Positions 15,901-22,678 of a stretch of 64,000 nucleotides of DNA are shown here, piece after piece (positions within the stretch are counted from its first letter, which is position 1; the number at the start of each line of letters is the position of its first letter). A model generated the notes under the pieces. The model saw nothing but the letters and a program-made list of their open reading frames with translations, had not been told where the DNA came from and searched no databases. The DNA lies in assembly GCF_036013975.1 (NCBI RefSeq), contig NZ_CP107904.1, positions 6,791,001 through 6,855,000 on the forward strand, in the 5' to 3' direction. Origin of the DNA: Kitasatospora sp. NBC_00458 (GTDB lineage: Bacteria; Actinomycetota; Actinomycetes; Streptomycetales; Streptomycetaceae). The translations under genes were made by a program, and so were the position numbers.

Positions 15901-18900
15901 TGGGTCGGTGGTGGGTTCGGGTGTGTGGTTGGTGGTGGTGGGTTCGGGTGTGGTGGATGGGGGTTGGGGTGCTGCGGTGGTGGAGGGTTTGGCGGGGTGT
16001 GGTGTCGGGGTGAGGTCGGTGGTGGTGGAGGCGGGTGCGGGGCGGGATGTGGTGGCGGGGTTGGTGCGGGGTGTGGTGGCCGAGGTGGGTGAGGTGGCGG
16101 GTGTGGTGTCGTTGTTGGGGTTGGATGAGCGGTCGGTGGTGGGGCTTTCGGGTGTGTCGGTGGGGTTGGCGTCGTCGTTGGTGTTGGTGCAGGCGTTGGT
16201 GGATGTGGGTGTGGGTGGGCGGTTGTGGTGTGTGACGCGGGATGCGGTGGTGGCTGGTGGTGGGGATCGGGGTGTGGGTGCGGTGCAGGGGTTGGTGTGG
16301 GGGTTCGGTCGGGTGGTGGGGTTGGAGCATCCGGGGTTGTGGGGTGGGTTGGTGGATGTGTCGGGGGAGGCGGATGCGCGGTCGGTGGGGTTGTTGGTGG
16401 GTGTGTTGGGTGGTGGTGAGGATCAGGTGGTGGTGCGTTCGGGTGGGGTGTCGGTGCGTCGGGTGGTGCGGGCGGCGGGGTCGGTCGGTGCCGGTGGTGC
16501 TGGTGCCGGTGCTGGTGCTGGTGCTGGTTGGGGTGTGCGGGGGACGGTGTTGGTGACGGGTGGTACGGGTGCGTTGGGTGGTCATGTGGCGCGGTGGGTC
16601 GCGGCGCGGGGTGCGGAGCATGTGGTGGTGACGAGTCGGCGTGGGCGTTCGGCGCCGGGGGCGGTGGAGTTGGAGGCGGAGCTGGCGGCGTCGGGTGTCC
16701 GGGTGACGGTCGCGGCGTGTGATGTCGCCGATCGGGAGGCGTTGCGGTCGTTGCTGGACTCGCTGCCCGAGGAGTACCCGCTCACCACCGTCATCCACGC
16801 GGCCGGAGTGCTCGGGGACGGCCTGGTGGACGCGATGGACCCGTCCGCCCTGGAGGAGGCGCTGCGCCCGAAGGTGGCCGCGGCCCTCAACCTCCATGAG
16901 CTCACGAAGGATTGTGAGCTCGACGCGTTCGTCCTGTTCTCCTCGATCATGGGTGTCTGGGGGAACCGCGGTCAGGCGGCCTATGCCGCGGCCAACACCT
17001 TCCTGGACGCACTCGCCGAGCAACGGCGGGCGCAGGGCCTTCCGGCCACGGCTGTCGCTTGGGGCGCATGGGACGGCGGTCTGGTCGGGCCGGAGGAGAA
17101 GGAGCGGCTCCGTCGCCAGGGAATCGCGGTCATGGCGCCCGAGCGGGGGCTGAGCGCGCTGGAGGAGGCGCTGCGGGACGGCCGGCCCAGTGTGACCGTG
17201 GCCGACGTGGACTGGGAGCGGTTCATCTCGTTCTTCACGGCGACCCGTGAGTCCTCGCTCTTCGACGACCTGCCGGAGGTCGGCAGGATCAAGGACGGGT
17301 CCGCCCGTTCGGAGCGTGACGGGGTACCCGCGCTGCCGCTGGCCCAGCGGATCATCGGCCTGCCGGAGCCGGAGCAGGAGCGCCAGCTGCTGGAGATCGT
17401 CCGGCGCAGTGCGGCGGACGTGCTCGCCCACGCGACCCCGAGCGCCATCGGGCCCGACAGGTCGTTCAAGGCGATGGGCTTCGATTCGATGACCGCGGTC
17501 GATCTGCGCAACCGGCTCAACGCCGCGACCGGCCTGCGGCTCGCCACGACACTGGCCTTCGACCACCCGACCCCGGCCGCGGTGAGCCGGCTGGTGCGCA
17601 GGGAACTGCTCGGTCTGCCGATCGCCACGGTGGAGGCGTCGGCGGGGTCCCCCGCGGCGGACGACGGTGACCCGATCGTGATCGTCGCGATGGGCTGCCG
17701 CCTGCCCGGCGGTGTCACCACGCCGGAGGAACTCTGGCAGCTGCTCGTCGACGAGCGCGACGTGATCGGCGGCCTGCCGGCCAACCGCGGCTGGGACGTC
17801 GACGGACTCTACGACCCGGAACCCGGCCGACCCGGCAAGTCCTACACGCGGGAAGGCGGATTCCTCTACGAGGCCGACGAGTTCGACGCGTCGTTCTTCG
17901 GGATCTCGCCGCGTGAGGCGGCCGCGATGGATCCGCAGCAGCGGTTGCTGCTGGAGTCGTCGTGGGAGGCGATCGAGCGGGCCGGCGTCGACCCGACCTC
18001 GCTGCACGGCAGTCCGACCGGTGTGTTCGTCGGTATCGCCTACCAGGACTACGCATCCCGGCTCCACGAGGCCCCCGAGGGCTACGAGGGGTATCTGCTG
18101 ACGGGCAAGTCGTCCAGTGTCGCGTCGGGGCGGTTGTCGTACGCGCTGGGGTTGGAGGGTCCGGCGGTGACGGTGGACACCGCGTGTTCGTCGTCGCTGG
18201 TGGCGCTGCACCTGGCGGCCCAGGCGCTGCGCAACGGTGAGTGTTCGTTGGCGTTGGCGGCGGGTGTGACGGTGATGTCGTCGCCGGGGATCTTCGTGGA
18301 GTTCAGTCGGCAGAACGGGTTGGCGCCGGACGGTCGGTGCAAGGCGTTCGCCGCGGGGGCGGATGGTACGGGGTGGGCCGAGGGTGTCGGTGTGGTGGTG
18401 TTGGAGCGGTTGTCGGATGCGCGGCGCAAGGGGCATCCGGTGTTGGCGGTGGTGCGGGGTTCGGCGGTGAATCAGGACGGTGCGTCGAACGGTCTGACGG
18501 CGCCGAACGGTCCGTCGCAGCAGCGGGTGATCCGGCAGGCGTTGGCGAGTGCGGGGTTGTCGTCCGCCGAGGTGGACGTGGTGGAGGCGCACGGGACGGG
18601 GACGACGCTGGGTGACCCGATCGAGGCGCAGGCGCTGCTGGCCGCCTACGGCCAGGACCGGCAGGACGGCCGTCCGCTCTGGCTGGGGTCCCTGAAGTCG
18701 AACATCGGCCACACCCAGGCGGCGGCCGGTGTGGCCGGTGTGATCAAGATGGTGTTGGCGATGCGGCGGGGGGTCCTGCCGAGGACGTTGCACGTGGACG
18801 AGCCCTCGCCGTTCGTGGACTGGTCGGCGGGCGCGGTGGAGCTGCTGACGGAGGCCCGGGAGTGGCCGGCGGGTGAAGAGCCCCGTCGCGCGGGCGTGTC

Positions 18901-21900
18901 GGCTTTCGGGGTCAGCGGGACCAATGTCCACGTGATCCTTGAGGAGGCGTCGGGCGAGTCGGCGGCGGTGGTGGCGGACGAGTCCGCACCGGTGGCGCTG
19001 GGTGGCGGGTTGGTGCCCTGGGTGGTGTCGGGGCGGAGCGAGGCGGCCTTGCGGGAGCAGGCCGCGCGACTGGCCGAGTCGGTCGGCGTCGGCGCGTCGG
19101 AGGGCGCGGCCGAGCTCGGGCCGGTGGACGTGGCGTTCTCGCTGGCGTCCTCGCGGGCGGCGTTCGAGCATCGGGCGGTGGTGTTGGGGGGTGGTGTGGA
19201 GGAGTTGGTGGAGGGTGTGCGGGCGGTGGCGGCGGGTGGTGGTGGTGCGGGTGTGGTGCGGGGTGTGGTGGAGGGGGGTTCGCGGGTGGTGTTGGTGTTT
19301 CCGGGGCAGGGGTCGCAGTGGGTGGGGATGGGGCGGGAGTTGTGGGGTTCGTCGGTGGTGTTCGGTGAGTCGATGGCGGCGTGTGAGCGTGCTCTGGCGC
19401 CGTTCGTGGACTGGTCGTTGCGGGATGTGGTGGAGGCGGGTGAGGGGGATCCCCGCTGGGGGCGGGTGGACGTGGTGCAGCCGGTGTTGTGGGCGGTGAT
19501 GGTGTCGTTGGCGGCGTTGTGGCGGTCGTCGGGCGTGGAGCCGGCGGCGGTGGTGGGGCATTCGCAGGGTGAGGTGGCGGCTGCGGTGGTGGCGGGTGGG
19601 TTGTCGTTGGAGGACGGTGCGCGGGTGGTGGCGGTGCGTTCGCGTCTGGTGGCGGCACGGCTGTCGGGGCTGGGCGGGATGGTGTCGGTGTCCGCACCGC
19701 TCACGGTGGTCGAGGGCTTGCTCGCGGCGTTCGGCGGCGAGGTGTCGGTCGCGGCGGTCAACGGCCCGTCCTCGGTGGTCGTCTCCGGCGGGACGGCAGC
19801 GCTGGAGGCACTCCTCGCGGACTGCGAAACAAACGGCGTACGGGCACGGCGGATCGCGGTGGACTACGCCTCGCACTCCGCACAGGTCGAGGCGCTGGAG
19901 GCCGAGCTGCTGGAGGCGCTGGCACCGGTACGCCCGGTGTCGTCGTCGGTGGCGTTCTACTCGACGGTCACCGGGGAGGGCATCGACACGGCGGTGATGG
20001 ACGCCGGCTACTGGTACCGCAACCTGCGCCAGACCGTCCGCTTCGAGGCGGTGGTACGGGGGTTGCTGGAATCCGGGCACGGTGTGTTCATCGAGGCCAG
20101 TCCGCACCCCGTGCTGACCGTCGGCGTCCAGGAGAGCATCGACGCCGCCGGGACCGATGCGGCGGATCAGGCGGTCGTGGTCGGCACCCTGCGCCGGGAC
20201 GACGGCGGGACCGCGCGGCTGCTCGACTCGCTGGCCCGGGCGTTCGTGGCCGGGGTCGAGGTGGACTGGGTGTCGGTGCTGGGCGGGCGTGGCGGTCGGC
20301 GGGTGGATCTGCCGACGTATGCGTTCCAGCGGGAGCGGTTCTGGTTGGAGACGTCGGGGCTCGGTGGTGTCGGTGCTGACGTCGTTGGTGGGGAGGGTGA
20401 TGGTGGGTTCTGGGATGTGGTGGGGCGGGGTGATGTGGGTGAGTTGGCGGGGTTGTTGGGTGTGGGTGGTGGTGGGGTTGATCTGGGGTCGTTGGGTGCG
20501 GTGATGCCGGTGTTGTCGTCGTGGCGGGAGCGTTCGCGGGAGTCGGCGGTGGTGGATGGTTGGCGGTATCGGGTGGTGTGGCGTCCGGTGTCGGCGGGTG
20601 CGGGTGCGGGTGCGGGTGCGGGTGCGGGTGCGGTTGGTGGGTCGGGTGGGTCGGTGGTGGGTTCGGGTGTGTGGTTGGTGGTGGTGGGTTCGGGTGTGGT
20701 GGATGGGGGTTGGGGTGCTGCGGTGGTGGAGGGTTTGGCGGGGTGTGGTGTCGGGGTGAGGTCGGTGGTGGTGGAGGCGGGTGCGGGGCGGGATGTGGTG
20801 GCGGGGTTGGTGCGGGGTGTGGTGGCCGAGGTGGGTGAGGTGGCGGGTGTGGTGTCGTTGTTGGGGTTGGATGAGCGGTCGGTGGTGGGGCTTTCGGGTG
20901 TGTCGGTGGGGTTGGCGTCGTCGTTGGTGTTGGTGCAGGCGTTGGTGGATGTGGGTGTGGGTGGGCGGTTGTGGTGTGTGACGCGGGATGCGGTGGTGGC
21001 TGGTGGTGGGGATCGGGGTGTGGGTGCGGTGCAGGGGTTGGTGTGGGGGTTCGGTCGGGTGGTGGGGTTGGAGCATCCGGGGTTGTGGGGTGGGTTGGTG
21101 GATGTGTCGGGGGAGGCGGATGCGCGGTCGGTGGGGTTGTTGGTGGGTGTGTTGGGTGGTGGTGAGGATCAGGTGGTGGTGCGTTCGGGTGGGGTGTCGG
21201 TGCGTCGGGTGGTGCGGGCGGTTGGGTCGGTCGGCGCCGGTGGTGCTGGTGCTGGTGCTGGTGCTGGTTGGGGTGTGCGGGGGACGGTGTTGGTGACGGG
21301 TGGTACGGGTGCGTTGGGTGGTCATGTGGCGCGGTGGGTCGCGGCGCGGGGTGCGGAGCATGTGGTGGTGACGAGTCGGCGTGGGCGTTCGGCGCCGGGG
21401 GCGGTGGAGTTGGAGGCGGAGCTGGCGGCGTCGGGTGTCCGGGGGACGGTCGCGGCGTGTGATGTCGCCGATCGGGAGGCGTTGCGGTCGTTGCTGGACT
21501 CGCTGCCCGAGGAGTACCCGCTCACCACCGTCATCCACCTGGCCGGTGTCACCAGGCTGGCGCCGGTCACCGGGACCGATGCGGCGCACTACGCCGAGAC
21601 CTTCGGTGCCAAGGTGGCGGGAGCCGCCAACATCGATGCCCTGGTCGACGACTACGGGGTCGAGAACGTGGTGTTCTTCTCGTCCATCGCCGGTGTCTGG
21701 GGCAGCGGCGACCATGCGGCGTACGCGGCGGGCAACGCCTACCTGGACGTGCTCGCGGAACAGCGCCGGCAGCGCGGGGTACCGGCCACGACGGTGGCCT
21801 GGGGGGTTTGGGGCGGTGCGGCGCCGGACGACACGGCCAGTGTGCCGGAGGGCGTGGACGTCGACCGCCTGCGCCGCCAGGGTCTGCCGCTGATCGCCCC

Positions 21901-22615
21901 GGACCGGGCGTTCGAGGCGCTGCAGCAGGCCCTGGTGGACGGCGAGACGTTCATCGCCGTCGCGGACGTCGACTGGGAGCGTTTCGTTCCGGTCTTCACC
22001 TCGGCGCGGCCGACCCCGCTCTTCGACGAGATCCCGGAGGCCGGTCTGCACAGGGCCGTCGAGTCCTCCGGCGGCGAGGCGGCCGGCGCCCGGGCGCCGC
22101 TCGCCGAGCGGCTGACCGGGATGTCCGCGGCCGAGCAGGACCGGGTTCTCCTGGAACTGGTCAGGTCCGAGGTGGCCGCGGTGCTGGGGCACACCGGCAT
22201 CGACGGTGTCCAGCCGGGCCGGAGCTTCAAGGAGCTCGGATTCGATTCGCTGACGGCGGTCGAACTGCGCAACCGGCTCACCACCTCGGCCGGGGTCCGG
22301 CTGCCGGCGACGCTGGTGTTCGACCACCCGTCACCGAAGGCCGTGGTCGCCGTCCTGGGCGCCGAGCTGTTCCCGGGCGGCGCCGCGTCGACCGCGGATT
22401 CGCTGCTGGAGGAGCTGGGCCGGTTCGAGGAGGGACTCGCCGCACTCGCGGCGGACAGCGTGACACGTGACCGGATCCTCGGGCGGCTCAGGTCGATCCT
22501 CAGGCAGGCGGGCGGTGCTCAGCCGTCGCAGGGGGAGCCGGACCCGGCGGAACTCCGGTCGGCCTCCGACGAGGAGATGTTCAGCTTTATCGGCAGGGAG
22601 TTCGGAATCTCCTGA
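9818..22615 (+). CDS. Type I PKS: loading module (KSQ-AT-ACP), module 1 and module 2
   Basis: This protein has about 4265 residues and carries three modules: KSQ-AT-ACP (residues 17-1040), KS-AT-KR-ACP (1049-2602) and KS-AT-KR-ACP (2618-4185). A C-terminal docking region follows, ending SASDEEMFSFIGREFGIS. There is no N-terminal coiled coil, as expected for a loading protein. The start is taken at the second ATG (9818), which has AAAGGAAAG just before it; an in-frame ATG at 9800 has no such sequence. The protein sets the propionate starter and adds two methylmalonyl units, each beta-keto reduced to a hydroxyl. Modules 1 and 2 are nearly identical over long stretches, with many G/T-rich codons. 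It is the first gene of a four-gene PKS operon. Confidence 0.97.
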   Translation: MTIGSEVRAAAVQPAAAEPIAVVGMACRLPGAADVREFAALLTGGVDAVTDVPEERRSGLPAGGPSAGTPARGGFLDGVDRFDAAFFGISPREAAAMDPQQRLVLELAWESFEDAGMPPGRFRARRVGVFVGAIADDYAALVHARGEGAFTPHTATGLQRGIIANRVSYALGLRGPSLTVDSGQSSSLVAVHLAAESLRRGECEVALAGGVHLNLAPEGNLAISKLGALSPDGRCFTFDARANGFVRGEGGAVIVLKPLSAALADGDTVYCLLAGSAVNNDGGGANLTAPEQRAQEEVLRLAYERAGIAPSDVAYVELHGTGTPLGDPIEAAALGAVLGRARRTGSPLPVGSVKTNIGHLEGAAGIAGLVKTALCLRSGVLVPSLNFETPNPAASLEEANLRVQVGLEPMGGSGTRSAAGVSSFGMGGTNCHVVLSRWVPDRETEGLRGDGGAGGASPVLDASPTPWLLSARSEAALRGQAARLAESIDAGTLNRGAVAGSADVAWSLAVSRAAFEHRAVVLGGGVEELVEGVRVVAAGGGGAGVVRGVVGGGSRVVLVFPGQGSQWVGMGRELWGSSVVFGESMAACERALAPFVDWSLRDVVEAGEGDPRWGRVDVVQPVLWAVMVSLAALWRSSGVVPAAVVGHSQGEVAAAVVAGGLSLEDGARVVAVRSRLVAARLSGLGGMVSVSAPLAVVEGLLAAFGGEVSVAAVNGPSSVVVSGGTAGLEALLADCEANGVRARRIAVDYASHSAQVEALEAELLEALAPVRPVSSSVAFYSTVTGEGIDTAVMDAGYWYRNLRQTVRFESVVRGLVEQGYGVFAEMSPHPVLTVAVQECADETGRDVAALCSLRRGEGGPARFLTSLAEAHVRGVEIDWALVLGGRNARRIDLPTYAFQRRSHWLAPATRSAGTGPVAGPATADDPAEAAEPEAAADAFALLRRSLLDQPTAEQRRTCLDLVCAEAASVLGYRRAADIAPALTFRDLGFDSTTAVELRNRVGAVLGRKLPSTLLFDHPSPTAVADHLRDLLLGAEEHRPVPIAAAADGDPIVIVAMGCRLPGGVTTPEQLWQLLVEEGDAISGFPGDRGWDLEDLARPVGEDGTSIPQSGGFLYDAAEFDASFFGISPREAAAMDPQQRLLLESSWEAIERAGVDPTSLRGEQVGVFVGAMAQEYGPQLYQRSDEAQGYLLTGKSSSVASGRLSYALGLEGPAVTVDTACSSSLVALHLAAQSLRAGECSLALAAGVTVMSSPGIFVEFSRQNGLAPDGRCKAFAAGADGTGWAEGVGVVVLERLSDARRKGHPVLAVVRGSAVNQDGASNGLTAPNGPSQQRVIRQALASAGLSSSEVDVVEAHGTGTTLGDPIEAQALLAAYGQGRSAGRPLWLGSLKSNVGHTQAAAGVAGVIKMVLAMRQGVLPRTLHVDEPSPFVDWSAGAVELLTEAREWPETGAPRRAGVSSFGISGTNAHMILEQAPVDEPLPVEESDDGGALRVVAPFASVSPPWVISGETEAALRAQAGRLVEALAGSDVRPVDVAFSLVSSRAALGYRAVVLGGGVEELVEGVRVVAAGGGGAGVVRGVVEGGSRVVLVFPGQGSQWVGMGRELWGSSVVFGESMAACEGALAPFVDWSLRDVVEAGEGDPRWGRVDVVQPVLWAVMVSLAALWRSLGVVPAAVVGHSQGEVAAAVVAGGLSLEDGARVVAVRSRLVAARLSGLGGMVSVSAPLAVVEGLLAGAGGEVSVAAVNGPSSVVVSGGTAGLEALLADCETNGVRARRIAVDYASHSAQVEALEAELLEALAPVRPVSSSVAFYSTVTGEGIDTAVMDAGYWYRNLRETVRFESVVRGLVEQGYGVFAEMSPHPVLTVAVQETAERSDGEVATLGSLRRGEGGVERFLTSLAEAYVRGVTVDWSRLFVGLDVSRVDLPTYAFQRERFWLETSGLGGVGADVGGGEGDGGFWDVVGRGDVGELAGLLGVGGGGVDLGSLGAVMPVLSSWRERSRESAVVDGWRYRVVWRPVSAGAGAVGGSGGSVVGSGVWLVVVGSGVVDGGWGAAVVEGLAGCGVGVRSVVVEAGAGRDVVAGLVRGVVAEVGEVAGVVSLLGLDERSVVGLSGVSVGLASSLVLVQALVDVGVGGRLWCVTRDAVVAGGGDRGVGAVQGLVWGFGRVVGLEHPGLWGGLVDVSGEADARSVGLLVGVLGGGEDQVVVRSGGVSVRRVVRAAGSVGAGGAGAGAGAGAGWGVRGTVLVTGGTGALGGHVARWVAARGAEHVVVTSRRGRSAPGAVELEAELAASGVRVTVAACDVADREALRSLLDSLPEEYPLTTVIHAAGVLGDGLVDAMDPSALEEALRPKVAAALNLHELTKDCELDAFVLFSSIMGVWGNRGQAAYAAANTFLDALAEQRRAQGLPATAVAWGAWDGGLVGPEEKERLRRQGIAVMAPERGLSALEEALRDGRPSVTVADVDWERFISFFTATRESSLFDDLPEVGRIKDGSARSERDGVPALPLAQRIIGLPEPEQERQLLEIVRRSAADVLAHATPSAIGPDRSFKAMGFDSMTAVDLRNRLNAATGLRLATTLAFDHPTPAAVSRLVRRELLGLPIATVEASAGSPAADDGDPIVIVAMGCRLPGGVTTPEELWQLLVDERDVIGGLPANRGWDVDGLYDPEPGRPGKSYTREGGFLYEADEFDASFFGISPREAAAMDPQQRLLLESSWEAIERAGVDPTSLHGSPTGVFVGIAYQDYASRLHEAPEGYEGYLLTGKSSSVASGRLSYALGLEGPAVTVDTACSSSLVALHLAAQALRNGECSLALAAGVTVMSSPGIFVEFSRQNGLAPDGRCKAFAAGADGTGWAEGVGVVVLERLSDARRKGHPVLAVVRGSAVNQDGASNGLTAPNGPSQQRVIRQALASAGLSSAEVDVVEAHGTGTTLGDPIEAQALLAAYGQDRQDGRPLWLGSLKSNIGHTQAAAGVAGVIKMVLAMRRGVLPRTLHVDEPSPFVDWSAGAVELLTEAREWPAGEEPRRAGVSAFGVSGTNVHVILEEASGESAAVVADESAPVALGGGLVPWVVSGRSEAALREQAARLAESVGVGASEGAAELGPVDVAFSLASSRAAFEHRAVVLGGGVEELVEGVRAVAAGGGGAGVVRGVVEGGSRVVLVFPGQGSQWVGMGRELWGSSVVFGESMAACERALAPFVDWSLRDVVEAGEGDPRWGRVDVVQPVLWAVMVSLAALWRSSGVEPAAVVGHSQGEVAAAVVAGGLSLEDGARVVAVRSRLVAARLSGLGGMVSVSAPLTVVEGLLAAFGGEVSVAAVNGPSSVVVSGGTAALEALLADCETNGVRARRIAVDYASHSAQVEALEAELLEALAPVRPVSSSVAFYSTVTGEGIDTAVMDAGYWYRNLRQTVRFEAVVRGLLESGHGVFIEASPHPVLTVGVQESIDAAGTDAADQAVVVGTLRRDDGGTARLLDSLARAFVAGVEVDWVSVLGGRGGRRVDLPTYAFQRERFWLETSGLGGVGADVVGGEGDGGFWDVVGRGDVGELAGLLGVGGGGVDLGSLGAVMPVLSSWRERSRESAVVDGWRYRVVWRPVSAGAGAGAGAGAGAVGGSGGSVVGSGVWLVVVGSGVVDGGWGAAVVEGLAGCGVGVRSVVVEAGAGRDVVAGLVRGVVAEVGEVAGVVSLLGLDERSVVGLSGVSVGLASSLVLVQALVDVGVGGRLWCVTRDAVVAGGGDRGVGAVQGLVWGFGRVVGLEHPGLWGGLVDVSGEADARSVGLLVGVLGGGEDQVVVRSGGVSVRRVVRAVGSVGAGGAGAGAGAGWGVRGTVLVTGGTGALGGHVARWVAARGAEHVVVTSRRGRSAPGAVELEAELAASGVRGTVAACDVADREALRSLLDSLPEEYPLTTVIHLAGVTRLAPVTGTDAAHYAETFGAKVAGAANIDALVDDYGVENVVFFSSIAGVWGSGDHAAYAAGNAYLDVLAEQRRQRGVPATTVAWGVWGGAAPDDTASVPEGVDVDRLRRQGLPLIAPDRAFEALQQALVDGETFIAVADVDWERFVPVFTSARPTPLFDEIPEAGLHRAVESSGGEAAGARAPLAERLTGMSAAEQDRVLLELVRSEVAAVLGHTGIDGVQPGRSFKELGFDSLTAVELRNRLTTSAGVRLPATLVFDHPSPKAVVAVLGAELFPGGAASTADSLLEELGRFEEGLAALAADSVTRDRILGRLRSILRQAGGAQPSQGEPDPAELRSASDEEMFSFIGREFGIS
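11360..12330 (+). repeat. Near-identical AT-coding repeat, copy 1 (loading module)
   Basis: About 0.9-1.0 kb encoding the AT core is repeated almost base for base at 14455-15423, 19160-20050 and 58715-59595. The copies share the same unusual G/T-rich codon choice in their first 500 bases. Such matching between synonymous positions points to recent duplication or gene conversion. Confidence 0.85.
13170..14155 (+). repeat. KS-coding repeat, module 1 copy
   Basis: Long stretches, notably 13379-13928, are almost identical to 18089-18648 in module 2, including third codon positions. A divergent stretch at about 13295-13378, encoding a surface loop, interrupts the match. Confidence 0.8.
14455..15423 (+). 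repeat. AT-coding repeat, copy 2 (module 1)
   Basis: This copy matches copy 1 through to its 3' end, where both continue together to VLTVAVQE. The other two copies diverge earlier. Copy 1 and this copy are therefore the closest pair at the 3' end. Confidence 0.85.
15581..16798 (+). repeat. AT-KR linker/KR repeat, module 1 copy (1218 bp)
   Basis: This segment is nearly identical to 20303-21538. It encodes the linker, the KR structural subdomain and the N-terminal half of the catalytic KR. It ends abruptly at TVIH, after which the two KRs differ. It contains 2 copies of GCGGGT at 15872-15883, against 6 in the partner. Confidence 0.88.
17880..18868 (+). repeat. KS-coding repeat, module 2 copy
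   Basis: This is the partner of the repeat at 13170-14155. The match is broken at about 18005-18088 and again near 18655-18750, where synonymous codons return to the usual C-ending style. Confidence 0.8.
19160..20050 (+). repeat. AT-coding repeat, copy 3 (module 2)
   Basis: This copy begins like copy 1 (AFEHRAVVLGGG) and diverges from it just after base 20050, downstream of the YASH motif and the NLRQT segment. Confidence 0.85.
20303..21538 (+). repeat. AT-KR linker/KR repeat, module 2 copy (1236 bp)
   Basis: This is the partner of 15581-16798. The net 18-bp length difference is explained by four extra GCGGGT units at 20594-20629 and one fewer GGTGCN unit near 21240-21270, both encoding Ala-Gly repeats. 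This suggests replication slippage after duplication. Confidence 0.88.
20594..20629 (+). repeat. Hexanucleotide tandem repeat (GCGGGT)x6
   Basis: Six perfect copies of GCGGGT encode an Ala-Gly run in the linker before the module 2 KR structural subdomain. The same site in module 1 (15872-15883) has two copies. It keeps the frame and probably lengthens a flexible linker. Confidence 0.9.
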
Positions 22616-22678
22616 TTCCGCCGTGATCCGTCCATCCGGTCAGCGTATTCAGCTGCCTTCGTAGGGGAATTCTGTCTG

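Larger units (their letters stand above)
12950..17640 (+). other. Module 1: KS-AT(methylmalonyl)-KR(A1 type)-ACP
   Basis: The KS Cys codon is 13475-13477. The AT shows GHSQGE and YASH (near 15155), hence methylmalonyl. The AT-KR linker has the length seen without a DH. The KR has TGGTGALGG and an intact Ser-Tyr-Asn-Lys set. The Trp of GVWG and a Gln three residues before the catalytic Tyr (GNRGQAAY) mark an A1-type ketoreductase: L-hydroxyl, methyl not epimerised. The ACP Ser is at 17486-17488. Base composition is strongly G/T-biased at 14460-15050 and 15580-16740. Confidence 0.92.
17660..22390 (+). other. Module 2: KS-AT(methylmalonyl)-KR(A2 type)-ACP
   Basis: The KS Cys is at 18185-18187, and the AT has GHSQGE/YASH (near 19865). 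The KR catalytic half differs from module 1: GVWGSGDHAAY carries both the Trp and a His three residues before the Tyr (codon 21722-21724). This is the A2 pattern linked to an L-hydroxyl with an epimerised alpha-methyl. The ACP Ser is at 22247-22249. Up to base 21538 the KR is almost the same as in module 1. Confidence 0.92.

Noticed and set aside
20594..21270. Short direct repeats resembling a CRISPR or satellite array
   Set aside because: Repeat units are hexamers in frame inside a PKS linker, encoding Gly-Ala runs. There are no spacers and no cas genes.
12374..22327. A minus-strand open frame of over 3300 codons opposite the first PKS gene (similar very long ones opposite 22649-28765, 29216-41482, 45773-49828 and 50063-55747)
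   Set aside because: These are shadows of PKS genes. The third-position G/C bias removes stops from the opposite strand, and the translations are low-complexity His/Arg/Pro/Thr with no domains.
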